From positions 2,356,001 through 2,420,000 of the forward strand of contig NZ_CP035806.1 in NCBI RefSeq assembly GCF_004208635.1: 64,000 nt of DNA. The letters run 5' to 3'. How positions within the stretch are numbered: position 1 is the first letter of the stretch; each line of letters opens with the position of its first letter. The DNA comes from Leucobacter triazinivorans. GTDB taxonomy: Bacteria > Actinomycetota > Actinomycetes > Actinomycetales > Microbacteriaceae. The position numbers were made by a program, and so were the translations under genes. A model generated the notes under the pieces. That model was not told the DNA's origin and did not search any database. It was given only the letters and a program-made list of their open reading frames with translations. Positions 40,200 through 48,390 of the stretch are shown here, piece by piece.

Positions 40200-40205
40200 T
40201 AGGGT
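40200..40205 (+). promoter_or_regulatory. -10 hexamer TAGGGT of a leaderless DUF2207 transcript
   Basis: TAGGGT is followed by 6 bases and the ATG at 40212, without a Shine-Dalgarno sequence. Confidence 0.55.
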
Positions 40206-40211
40206 CGACTC

Positions 40212-43200
40212 ATGAGCGAGAAGCGCAGCACGTCGGGGCATCGGGGCGACCCATCCGATCGCACCGATGTCTTCGACCTCGCCGGGACCGACCCCGAACT
40301 GCTCAACTCCGGCCGCATCCCCGACCCGCAGCCCGAGCACACGCCGTTCTTCCGCTGGCTGGCCCGGATCTTCACAACGATCGAGGCGCGGCTGCGAGCT
40401 CGAGGCGATACCTCGATGCGCAATGCCATCAGGTTCTTCTGGGCCTTCGTGGCGATCATCGGCGTATTCCTGCTCGTCGGCCCCGTCATCAACAAGCCGC
40501 TCGATTTCGACGATGTGCTCGACTCCGCGAAGCTGAGCGAGGTCGACTGGGTCGCCACCGACGCGCAGATCGACTACGCGCTCGAGCGCGGGGGCGACGG
40601 GGGTTTCCTCGCCGATGTGTCCGAGCAGTACACCGCCCGCTTCACGAACGGCCCCGAAGCTGCCGTCGAACGGGTCTTCGCCACCGAGTTCAACGGACAC
40701 GACACCCGGTTCGAGGTGCACGCGGCCACGATCGACGGCGAGCCGGCAGAGGTCGAGGTGCGCCGCGGAGCCACGGTCACCCGAGTGCTGATCTCCTCTC
40801 CGGACGGAACCCGCCTCGAGGGTGAGCGGGAGATCGCGCTCGCCTACGAGCTGCACGATCTGGTCACCGCCGAGACCGACGCTGCCACGGGGCAGCCGGT
40901 CGACAGCTGGTCCTGGCCGCTGCTCGGCCCCAGCTGGCCGCAGGCCACCCAGGGCGTCGAGGTGTCGCTGACGCTGCCGCACGACCTGGACGAGGCGCTC
41001 GTGCGCGCGCCTCGCGCCTACGTCGGGTGGCTGCTGCTCAACGGAACCGAGTGGCTGACGCCCGAGGCGCAGACCGCTCAGGGCGTGCGGTACGCCTTCA
41101 GCAACGACGACACCCTGCCGCCGCATGCCGATCTGAGCATCGTCGCCAGCTTCGAGGCCGGCACCTTCGATCAGCCACCCACCACGCCCCTCTTCTGGCT
41201 GCAGACCTGGGGGCCGCTGCTCCCGCTCGCTCTGCTCGTCATTCTCCTGCTGTTCGCCCTCGCCGCTCGACGCGTGGTGTGGGCGGACAGTGCGGGCGAA
41301 CCCTGGTACCTGACGCGATCCGATCCCCCCGACGACCTCACCCCGGCGAGGGCCGCCCAGCTGCTCGACCGCCCCTGGCACGCCGAACTGATCTCGGAGC
41401 TGACGCAGGAGACGGGAGCTGCGAAGCAGTCGAAGCAGTCGAAGCGGAAGCCCGTCGACACCGGCGGCCGCGGCCGTGAGCTGTGGCTGGCGGCGGTGGC
41501 GCGCGCCGGCATGCGCGCCGGCAGGTTCGGCAACTTCCCGAGCGTCGCGCGCCGGCGAGCGCGCTGGCGCGCGCACGACCGTCCGGTCGAGGATCGGCTG
41601 CGCTGGGCGCCCGACAGCTACGTGCGCGACACCTTCATCCTCGGATCGCTCGCGATCGTGCTCGTGCAGTGGGGCCTGCTGCGCCAGCTCTCGCACCAGG
41701 TGATCCTGAGCGTCGTCTGGTGGCCGGGGCTCTTCGTGCTCGCCTCGACCGTGCTCGCGCTCGTCATCGTCGGTGCGGTGCGCCGGCCGCGTCCTCTCAC
41801 ACGCGCTGGAGCGCTCGCCGTGCAGCAGCTCAAGGGCGTCGACGCCTACGCGCGGGCCACGCGTCTGCTCGATCGCGGTCCGGTCGACGACGAGCTGCTG
41901 CCCTACGCCGCGCTCTTCGAGGGGCCGCGGCGCGCGGGGCGCGCCGTCGCCGGGCACGCGGCGCGCGAGTCGGGCGACCGATGGCTCGGCCGCGGATGGC
42001 GCACCGAGCACTTCGTCTCGCTGCCGGCGGTGCTGGCGGTGCTCGCGGCCGCCGGCCTGCTCGCCGGATCGATCGTCACCGTCTCGACGCAGCCCGCACC
42101 CTACGCCGACCAGGACTTCGTCACCTGGCCGGGATCTGCGACCCCCGGGGCGATCTGGTCGCAGGTCGAGGGGTTCGAGATCGACGCCGAACTCGAGCGC
42201 GACGAGCAGGGCCGCGCCCAGCTCAGCGTCGTAGAGCGGAACACGGTGCGCTTCACCCCCGGCGGCGGGTCAGTGCCCCAGTTCGCCCGGGAGTGGCCGC
42301 GGGAGCGGCTCGGCCAGGATCTCGGCCTCGACGTCGAGAGCGTGCGCCTCGGCGGCGAGGAGGTGCCGTTCCAGGAGCTCCTCGGTCCGCAGAGCCTGGC
42401 GGTCGCCACTCGCATGTCGGACGTGCTCGACGGGGTGCACGACGTCGAGATCCGCTACAGGCTCTCGACCCCGATCGTCGATGCGCCGGACGGCCCGGAC
42501 TCCCAGCAGCAGCTGCGATGGACGGCAGTACTCGACTTCTGGGAGGACACCTACTACACCGATGCGGCGAATCCGTTCGACGGCACCGCGCCGGTGCGGC
42601 CGTTGCGCATCGGTCTCACCGTCTCGCCCGACATCGCGGAGGAGATACGCTCCGGCGGGTGGATCGACTCCGACCACGAGCGCGACCGGGTTCCCTACGA
42701 GAACGGCAACTGGTATCAGCCGTGGGAGTACGAGACCGGCATCTCGCTCGACGACGAACTCGGAGTCTCCACACACTACGATCTGCGGGTCGGCGACGAG
42801 CGAACTCTGGACGACGGCTCCCTCGTCGTCTCGCTGGACGCGGAGGCCGTCGAATCCCGCGAGGGCGAGGACCGCATCGAGGAGACGCCGGCCGGGCCCT
42901 GGCGGGTCTCGGAGGAACTGAATGCCGCGCTCGAGAAGTACGAGCTCGGTACGACCAACGACCTCGGTGTCGTGCTCAACTTCCCCGCCGGAGCCTTCGC
43001 GGGCGTCGACGACCAGGCGTATGAGCGCTATCGGGCGGCCAGAGACCTGCCCTACACCGCGGTGCTCGGTCTTGCCGTGCTCATCGGGGCGGCCTCGACG
43101 AGCATCCTCCTGTTCGCCCGGCGCACGCGTCGACGCGCGAGCGCCTCGCTCCGCACCGTGTCCTTCGCCGCGATCCCGCTCGCGGCGGCGGCTCAGAGCG

Positions 43201-43430
43201 TGCTCTTCTGGTGGGCGGTGATGTCGATGCCCGGCAGCGACAACCGCGGCTGGGGTGCGATCGTGCTCGGCACGCTCATGCTCGCCGCAGTGGTGGCGCA
43301 AGCGATCGTGGTGGGCGCCCGGGGCGGCGGGAACGCCCGGGGCGCCCGGGGCGGCGGGCGCCGCCGGGACGACCGGGGCGAGCGCAACGACCCTGCCGGC
43401 GGGCGCCGAGCACGGAAGCGGACGGCGTAG
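40212..43430 (+). CDS. Large DUF2207-type membrane protein
   Basis: A 1072-residue membrane protein with two tandem units. Each has an extracellular beta-rich domain of the DUF2207 type (first about residues 95-325, second about 640-950) between transmembrane helices (near 75, 335, 475, 500, 605, 950-1050). The DUF2207 fold is predicted to bind or present envelope components; no enzymatic motif is seen. Typical family members are 550-650 residues, so this one looks like a duplicated or fused form. The C-terminus is a Gly/Arg-rich tail encoded by low-complexity DNA. Confidence 0.75.
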   Translation: MSEKRSTSGHRGDPSDRTDVFDLAGTDPELLNSGRIPDPQPEHTPFFRWLARIFTTIEARLRARGDTSMRNAIRFFWAFVAIIGVFLLVGPVINKPLDFDDVLDSAKLSEVDWVATDAQIDYALERGGDGGFLADVSEQYTARFTNGPEAAVERVFATEFNGHDTRFEVHAATIDGEPAEVEVRRGATVTRVLISSPDGTRLEGEREIALAYELHDLVTAETDAATGQPVDSWSWPLLGPSWPQATQGVEVSLTLPHDLDEALVRAPRAYVGWLLLNGTEWLTPEAQTAQGVRYAFSNDDTLPPHADLSIVASFEAGTFDQPPTTPLFWLQTWGPLLPLALLVILLLFALAARRVVWADSAGEPWYLTRSDPPDDLTPARAAQLLDRPWHAELISELTQETGAAKQSKQSKRKPVDTGGRGRELWLAAVARAGMRAGRFGNFPSVARRRARWRAHDRPVEDRLRWAPDSYVRDTFILGSLAIVLVQWGLLRQLSHQVILSVVWWPGLFVLASTVLALVIVGAVRRPRPLTRAGALAVQQLKGVDAYARATRLLDRGPVDDELLPYAALFEGPRRAGRAVAGHAARESGDRWLGRGWRTEHFVSLPAVLAVLAAAGLLAGSIVTVSTQPAPYADQDFVTWPGSATPGAIWSQVEGFEIDAELERDEQGRAQLSVVERNTVRFTPGGGSVPQFAREWPRERLGQDLGLDVESVRLGGEEVPFQELLGPQSLAVATRMSDVLDGVHDVEIRYRLSTPIVDAPDGPDSQQQLRWTAVLDFWEDTYYTDAANPFDGTAPVRPLRIGLTVSPDIAEEIRSGGWIDSDHERDRVPYENGNWYQPWEYETGISLDDELGVSTHYDLRVGDERTLDDGSLVVSLDAEAVESREGEDRIEETPAGPWRVSEELNAALEKYELGTTNDLGVVLNFPAGAFAGVDDQAYERYRAARDLPYTAVLGLAVLIGAASTSILLFARRTRRRASASLRTVSFAAIPLAAAAQSVLFWWAVMSMPGSDNRGWGAIVLGTLMLAAVVAQAIVVGARGGGNARGARGGGRRRDDRGERNDPAGGRRARKRTA

Positions 43431-43494
43431 GGCGCCGGCTCCGCCCGCGCGGGCGGGTATCGACCGACTCGATCGCTACGACAGAATGGGACCC

Positions 43495-45261
43495 ATGACG
43501 CACACCGACCCGACCGCCGCTTTCTTCGCCGCTCGGGACCAGCTGCTCGCCGCCGCGGGAGATCCCGCTCGCGCGCGAGCCGAGTTCCGCTGGCCCGACG
43601 TGGGCTCAGAGTTCAACTGGGCGCACGACGTCTTCGACCGCATCGCCGAGGGCAACGACGACACGGCGCTCCGCATCGCCGAAGCAGACGGCAGCGAGCT
43701 GCAGCGCAGCTTCTCGCAGATGAAGCAGCGCTCCGACCAGGTGGCGAACTGGTTCCGCAGCGTTGGCGCGCGGCCGGGAGACGTCGCCATGCTCATGCTC
43801 GGCAACCGCGTCGAGCTCTGGGAGATCATGCTCGCCGCGATGAAGCTCGGCGTCGTGATCCTGCCCACCTCCGTGGTGCTCGGTGCGCATGAGCTCGAGG
43901 ATCGCGTGGAGCGCGGGCGGGTGCGGTGGGTGTTCGCGGCGGCCGAGGACGCGGTGAAGTTCGCCGACGTGCCGGGCGACTACCGCGGCATCGGGGTCGG
44001 GTTCGACGCAGCCTCGCGGGATCATCGGGCGCGCCTCTTCGACTGGCTGCGCTACGAGGAGTCGAGTGCCGCGTCGCTCGCCGCGGTGCGCAAGACGACG
44101 GCGAGCACCGATCCCGCGTTGCTCTACTTCACCTCGGGCACCACCAGCCTGCCGAAGATCGTGGTGCACTCGCACACCAGCTATCCCGTGGGGCACCTCA
44201 CGACGCTGTCCTGGCTGGGGGTGCGGCCGGGCGATGTCCACCTCGTCATCAGCGCACCCGGTTGGGCGAAGCACGCCTGGTCGAGCTTCTTCGGGCCGTG
44301 GCACGTGGGGGCGACGATCTTCGTGGCGAACTACGCCCGCTTCGACCCGGAGTTCCTCGTCGCCGAGCTCGACCGGGTCGGGGTCAGCACCTTCTGCGCG
44401 CCGCCGACGGTGTGGCGCATGCTGATCCAACAGCGACTGGAGCGCCGGCCGCGCGCCCTGCGCGAGGTCGTATCGGCGGGCGAACCCCTCAACCCCGAGG
44501 TCATCGCCCGCATCCGGGAGTGGTGGGGCCTCGACATCCGCGACGGGTACGGTCAGACCGAGACCACCGCGCTCATCGGCAACATGCCGGGCGACCCGAT
44601 CGTGCCGGGGGCCATGGGCACGCCCCTGCCGGGCGTCGATGCCGTGCTCATCGACCCGCTCACCGGACAGGAGGCCGCCGAGGGCGAGATCTGCCTGCGC
44701 ATCACCGCCGCCGACCCCGCCGTCGACGGCGAGCTCGTGCGCCGGGAGCCGGTCAACCTCATGCCCGGCTACTTCGGCGACCCGGAGGCCACGGCGCGAG
44801 CGACGAGCGGCGGGCTGTTCCACACCGGCGACGTCGCGCAGCGGGGCGAGGGCGGCGTGCTCACGTTCGTGGGCCGCACCGACGACATCTTCAAGTCGAG
44901 CGACTTCAAGGTCTCGCCGTTCGAGGTCGAGAGCGCGCTCCTCGAGCACGAGTGGGTGGCCGAGGCCGCAGTGGTCGGCGCGCCCGATGAGACGCGGCTC
45001 AACGTGACGAAGGCGTATGTCGCGCTCGCCGCCGGAGTCGAGGCGGGCGAGGAGGCCGCGCGCGCGATCCTCGCCCGCGCCCGCATCGCGCTGCCGCCCT
45101 ACATGCGCGTGCGCCGGGTCGAGTTCTTCGAGCTGCCCAAGACGACTTCCGGCAAGATCCGGCGTGTCGAACTGCGGCAGCGGGAGGAAGCCGCGTTCGC
45201 CGCGGGGGCGCGGCTCGCGCACGAGTGGCGCGAAGAGGATTTTCCGGGCCTGAAGGGCTGA
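43495..45261 (+). CDS. Acyl-CoA synthetase (AMP-forming, medium-chain type)
   Basis: A 588-residue adenylate-forming ligase activating a carboxylic acid to its CoA thioester. The P-loop-like YFTSGTTSLPK, motif DGYGQTETT, the hinge GRTDDIFKSSDFKVSP and the catalytic lysine in TTSGKIRR are intact. The start was placed at MTHTD, where a CAGAAT hexamer lies 7 bases upstream; more upstream frames overlap the DUF2207 gene. The substrate class (acetate to medium-chain or aromatic acids) cannot be fixed. Convergent with menC. Confidence 0.9.
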   Translation: MTHTDPTAAFFAARDQLLAAAGDPARARAEFRWPDVGSEFNWAHDVFDRIAEGNDDTALRIAEADGSELQRSFSQMKQRSDQVANWFRSVGARPGDVAMLMLGNRVELWEIMLAAMKLGVVILPTSVVLGAHELEDRVERGRVRWVFAAAEDAVKFADVPGDYRGIGVGFDAASRDHRARLFDWLRYEESSAASLAAVRKTTASTDPALLYFTSGTTSLPKIVVHSHTSYPVGHLTTLSWLGVRPGDVHLVISAPGWAKHAWSSFFGPWHVGATIFVANYARFDPEFLVAELDRVGVSTFCAPPTVWRMLIQQRLERRPRALREVVSAGEPLNPEVIARIREWWGLDIRDGYGQTETTALIGNMPGDPIVPGAMGTPLPGVDAVLIDPLTGQEAAEGEICLRITAADPAVDGELVRREPVNLMPGYFGDPEATARATSGGLFHTGDVAQRGEGGVLTFVGRTDDIFKSSDFKVSPFEVESALLEHEWVAEAAVVGAPDETRLNVTKAYVALAAGVEAGEEAARAILARARIALPPYMRVRRVEFFELPKTTSGKIRRVELRQREEAAFAAGARLAHEWREEDFPGLKG

Positions 45262-45316
45262 GCGGCGGAGTGAAGCGGCGGAGCTGAGCGGCGGTGCCGA
45301 GCGGCGGGGCTGAGCG

Positions 45317-46399
45317 CTACTGGAGGAGCCGCGTGTAGCAGCGCGTGATCCGCTCGCGCCACCAGGCTTCGCGCTCGGGCGGAGCGGCGTAGCGGTCCAG
45401 CAGCTCGGGATCGAGGCCGGGCCTGCGCACCGTGATCCCGCCGTCCAGCGGCACGAGCGGGTCGATCGTGACGTCGCCGCCGAGCAGCGCCGCGGTTCCG
45501 AGCCCGCACGCTCCCGCGAGCGCACCCTCCGGGAGCGCGGCCGCGAGGTGCAGGCCCATCGCGATGCCGGCCGATGTGTCGAGTGCGCTCGAGACCACGA
45601 CGGGAAGGCCGGCCTCGGCGACGATCCCGAGCGCCCGCCTGATGCCCCCCAGCGGCTGCGCCTTCACGACGAGCAGGTCGGCTGCGCCCGCTCGCGCCAC
45701 CGCCAGCGGGTCCGAGGCCTTGCGCACGCTCTCGTCGGCGGCGATGCGGACCGCGCCCGGGCGGGGCGTGGCGGCCCGCCGCGCGTGCGCGGTCCCTGCG
45801 GCGCTCCCGGGCCGGGCTCCGAGTCGCCGCCGCACCTCCACCAGCTCCGCCACGGTCGCGCATGGCTGCTCGGCGTAGTCGAGATCGAGGTCTGCGAGCT
45901 GCCGCAGCGCGGTCGCGGCTTCGTCGACGGACCAGCCCCCGTTCGCGTCGACCCGCACCAGCGCCCGGTCGCCCATCGCCGCGCGCACCGCGCGCACGCG
46001 CGCCACATCCTCGGCGATCGTCTGCCCGCGCTCGGCCACCTTCACCTTCGCGGTGCGGCAGCCGGGGAAGCGGGCGAGGATCCCCGGCACCTCCGCGGGG
46101 CGCACCGCCGGAACGGTGGCGTTGACCTCGATGCGATCGCGCAGGATCGGCGGCTGCTCCGCCCACCCGAAATCGAGCGCCGCCGCGAGCCAGGCTGCGG
46201 CCTCGGCGTCGTCGTACTCGGGGAACGGCGAGAACTCGCTCGGGCCGAGCGGGGCGTTGAGGATCGCGGCCTCGCGCACGGAGATCCCACGGAATCGGGT
46301 GCGCGTGGGGATCGCCACGACGCGCGTGGCCGCGAGCACCTCGGCGAGCGGGGGCGGGGCGGGCGCCTCCGCGACCGCGGGATCCCGAGTCTCGTGCAT
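45317..46399 (-). CDS. menC: o-Succinylbenzoate synthase
   Basis: A 360-residue enolase superfamily enzyme of menaquinone synthesis, dehydrating SHCHC to o-succinylbenzoate. Lys118 and Lys120 (AKVKVAE), metal ligands Asp151 (VDANGGW), Glu177 (YAEQP), Asp222 (AADES), and the second base Lys246 (VVKAQPLGG) are in the expected order. GGGAGG precedes the ATG. A Pro/Ala-rich insertion (about residues 195-216) is unusual. It is divergent from the VIT1-type gene. Confidence 0.93.
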   Translation of the reverse strand: MHETRDPAVAEAPAPPPLAEVLAATRVVAIPTRTRFRGISVREAAILNAPLGPSEFSPFPEYDDAEAAAWLAAALDFGWAEQPPILRDRIEVNATVPAVRPAEVPGILARFPGCRTAKVKVAERGQTIAEDVARVRAVRAAMGDRALVRVDANGGWSVDEAATALRQLADLDLDYAEQPCATVAELVEVRRRLGARPGSAAGTAHARRAATPRPGAVRIAADESVRKASDPLAVARAGAADLLVVKAQPLGGIRRALGIVAEAGLPVVVSSALDTSAGIAMGLHLAAALPEGALAGACGLGTAALLGGDVTIDPLVPLDGGITVRRPGLDPELLDRYAAPPEREAWWRERITRCYTRLLQ

Positions 46400-46453
46400 G
46401 CCTCGATCCTCCCACGATGCGCGGTGGCGCGCCGCGCATGGCAAGATCGGAGC

Positions 46454-47191
46454 ATGAGTATTGAACGGACCGGCGAGCAGCCCGCTCCGCACGCGGACGA
46501 GCCGCACGACCAGCGCGTCGGGCAGCGTCTGAACTGGCTGCGCGCGGGCGTGCTCGGTGCGAACGACGGCATCGTGTCGACGGCGGGTGTCGTGATCGGC
46601 GTCGCGGGGGCGACGCCGGGCAACGTGCTGGCCATCGCGACGGCGGGCCTCGCGGCGCTCGTGGCCGGGGCGTTCTCGATGGCGGGCGGCGAGTACGTGT
46701 CGGTCAGCACGCAGCGCGACACCGAACGAGCGCTCATCGAGAAGGAGCGGCGCGAGCTCCGCGAGATGCCGGAACAGGAGCTCGAGGAGCTCGCGGGCTT
46801 CTACCGGCAGCGCGGCATCTCCGACGAGCTCGCGCACCGCGTCGCCGAGGAGCTCACGGAGCACGACGCCCTCGCGGCGCACGCGGAGGTCGAGCTGGGC
46901 ATCGATCCCGAGGAGTTCACGAGCCCCTGGGCCGCGGCCTTCTCGTCGTTCGTCTCGTTCACCGTGGGGGCGCTCATCCCGCTCATCATGATCCTGCTGC
47001 CGTTCGGTCAGCACCGCATCTGGGTGGCCGCGGTCGCCGTGCTCATCGGTCTGCTGCTGACCGGGTGGATCAGCGCGGCGCTCGGGCAGGCGCCGCGTCT
47101 GCGCGCGATCGCGCGCAACGTGGTGATGGGATCGGCGACGATGGCGGCGACCTATCTCATCGGTCTGCTCTTCGGAGTCGCGGTCTCATAG
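46454..47191 (+). CDS. VIT1/CCC1 family iron/manganese transporter
   Basis: A 245-residue membrane protein with five predicted helices. Family hallmarks are NWLRAGVLGANDGIVSTAGVVIGVAG in the first helix, GGEYVSVSTQRD and the second-half helices. The cytosolic loop rich in Glu (about residues 95-150) matches the metal-binding domain of VIT1. It probably exports or stores Fe2+ or Mn2+. A CAAGAT hexamer 6 bases before the ATG hints at leaderless expression. Confidence 0.9.
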   Translation: MSIERTGEQPAPHADEPHDQRVGQRLNWLRAGVLGANDGIVSTAGVVIGVAGATPGNVLAIATAGLAALVAGAFSMAGGEYVSVSTQRDTERALIEKERRELREMPEQELEELAGFYRQRGISDELAHRVAEELTEHDALAAHAEVELGIDPEEFTSPWAAAFSSFVSFTVGALIPLIMILLPFGQHRIWVAAVAVLIGLLLTGWISAALGQAPRLRAIARNVVMGSATMAATYLIGLLFGVAVS

Positions 47192-47203
47192 GCGAGGGGC
47201 GAA

Positions 47204-47209
47204 TAGGCT
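47204..47209 (+). promoter_or_regulatory. -10 hexamer TAGGCT of a leaderless menB transcript
   Basis: TAGGCT is followed by 6 bases and the ATG at 47216, with no ribosome binding site. Confidence 0.6.
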
Positions 47210-47215
47210 GGACCC

Positions 47216-48166
47216 ATGACGCATCAGGATCCTCGGCCCGCATCTACCGAGCACTCGCAGCAGGTGTCCGAGCTCTTCGACCCCGCGGAGTGGGAGGCGG
47301 CTCCCGGCGCAGAGGGGTACACCGACATCACCGCGCACCTCAGTCGCGACGGGCGGATCGCCCGCGTCGCATTCGACCGCCCCGAGGTGCGCAACGCCTT
47401 CCGCCCGCGCACCGTCGACGAGCTCTCGGATGCGCTGGAGCGCGCGCGCGTCAACCCGCGGGTGGGCGTCGTGCTGCTCACCGGCAACGGGCCTTCCCCG
47501 CGCGACGGGGGCTGGGCGTTCTGCTCGGGCGGAGATCAGCGCATCCGCGGCCGCGACGGCTACAAGTACGCCGACTCGGAGACGGCGGTGGGGCCCGAGG
47601 AGCGCGCCCGGGCCGGGCGCCTCCACATCCTCGAGGTGCAGCGGCTGATCCGCTTCATGCCGAAGGTCGTCATCGCGCTCGTGCCCGGCTGGGCGGCGGG
47701 CGGCGGCCACTCGCTGAACGTGGTCTGCGACCTCACGATCGCGAGCCGCGAGCACGCGAGGTTCAAGCAGACCGACGCCGATGTCGGATCGTTCGACGCC
47801 GGCTACGGCAGCGCCTACTTCGCGCGGCAGGTCGGGCAGAAGAATGCGCGCGAGATCTTCTTCCTCGCCCGCGAGTACTCGGCGGATCGCGCGCGAGAGA
47901 TGGGCGCGGTCAACGAGGTCGTGCCGCACGCGGAGCTCGAGCGCACGGGCCTCGAGTGGGCGCGCACGATCCTCGGCAAGTCGCCCACGGCGATCCGCAT
48001 GCTGAAGTACGCGATGAACGCGGTCGACGACGGGATCGTGGGCCAGCAGCTCTTCGCGGGGGAGACCACGCGCCTCGCCTACGGCACCGACGAGGCCGTC
48101 GAGGGTCGCGACTCGTTCCTCGAGAAGCGCGAGCCCGACTGGAGCCCCTTCCCGTACCACTACTGA
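47216..48166 (+). CDS. menB: 1,4-Dihydroxy-2-naphthoyl-CoA synthase
   Basis: A 316-residue crotonase-fold enzyme closing the naphthoquinone ring of menaquinone. FDRPEVRNAFRPRTVDEL, the GGDQ-type loop (FCSGGDQRIRGRDGY), and VVCDLTIASREHA are characteristic, as is the C-terminal REPDWSPFPYHY tail. Next to menE and menA in the same direction. Leaderless start. Confidence 0.96.
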   Translation: MTHQDPRPASTEHSQQVSELFDPAEWEAAPGAEGYTDITAHLSRDGRIARVAFDRPEVRNAFRPRTVDELSDALERARVNPRVGVVLLTGNGPSPRDGGWAFCSGGDQRIRGRDGYKYADSETAVGPEERARAGRLHILEVQRLIRFMPKVVIALVPGWAAGGGHSLNVVCDLTIASREHARFKQTDADVGSFDAGYGSAYFARQVGQKNAREIFFLAREYSADRAREMGAVNEVVPHAELERTGLEWARTILGKSPTAIRMLKYAMNAVDDGIVGQQLFAGETTRLAYGTDEAVEGRDSFLEKREPDWSPFPYHY

Positions 48167-48296
48167 GCCGGGGCGGGCGGCCGGCGGCTGCCCGCTGCCC
48201 GCTTTCCCCGGGTGCGCCGCCCGCGGGTACCGCTCCGCGCTCGCCCCCCGCGCCTGCTGGGGCAACCGCTGGGCTCGGCTGCTGGGGCGTGAACTC

Positions 48297-48353
48297 TTGG
48301 TGTGCGCAGATCGTCTTTCTCCCGCTCGAATATGGACGATCTGCGCACACCAA
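48297..48353. repeat. Perfect 19-bp inverted repeat between menB and menE
   Basis: The arm at 48297-48315 (starts TTGGTGTGCGCAG) has its exact reverse complement at 48335-48353, separated by 19 nt. It sits in the 224-bp menB-menE spacer, 26 bp before the menE -10 hexamer. No other feature is seen in this spacer. It may terminate menB transcription or belong to a dispersed palindrome family. Confidence 0.85.
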
Positions 48354-48378
48354 ACGCAGGGTGGGATCGCAACGCGAG

Positions 48379-48384
48379 TACCCT
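48379..48384 (+). promoter_or_regulatory. -10 hexamer TACCCT of a leaderless menE transcript
   Basis: TACCCT is followed by 6 bases and the GTG at 48391, without a ribosome binding site. Confidence 0.6.
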
Positions 48385-48390
48385 GGAACG

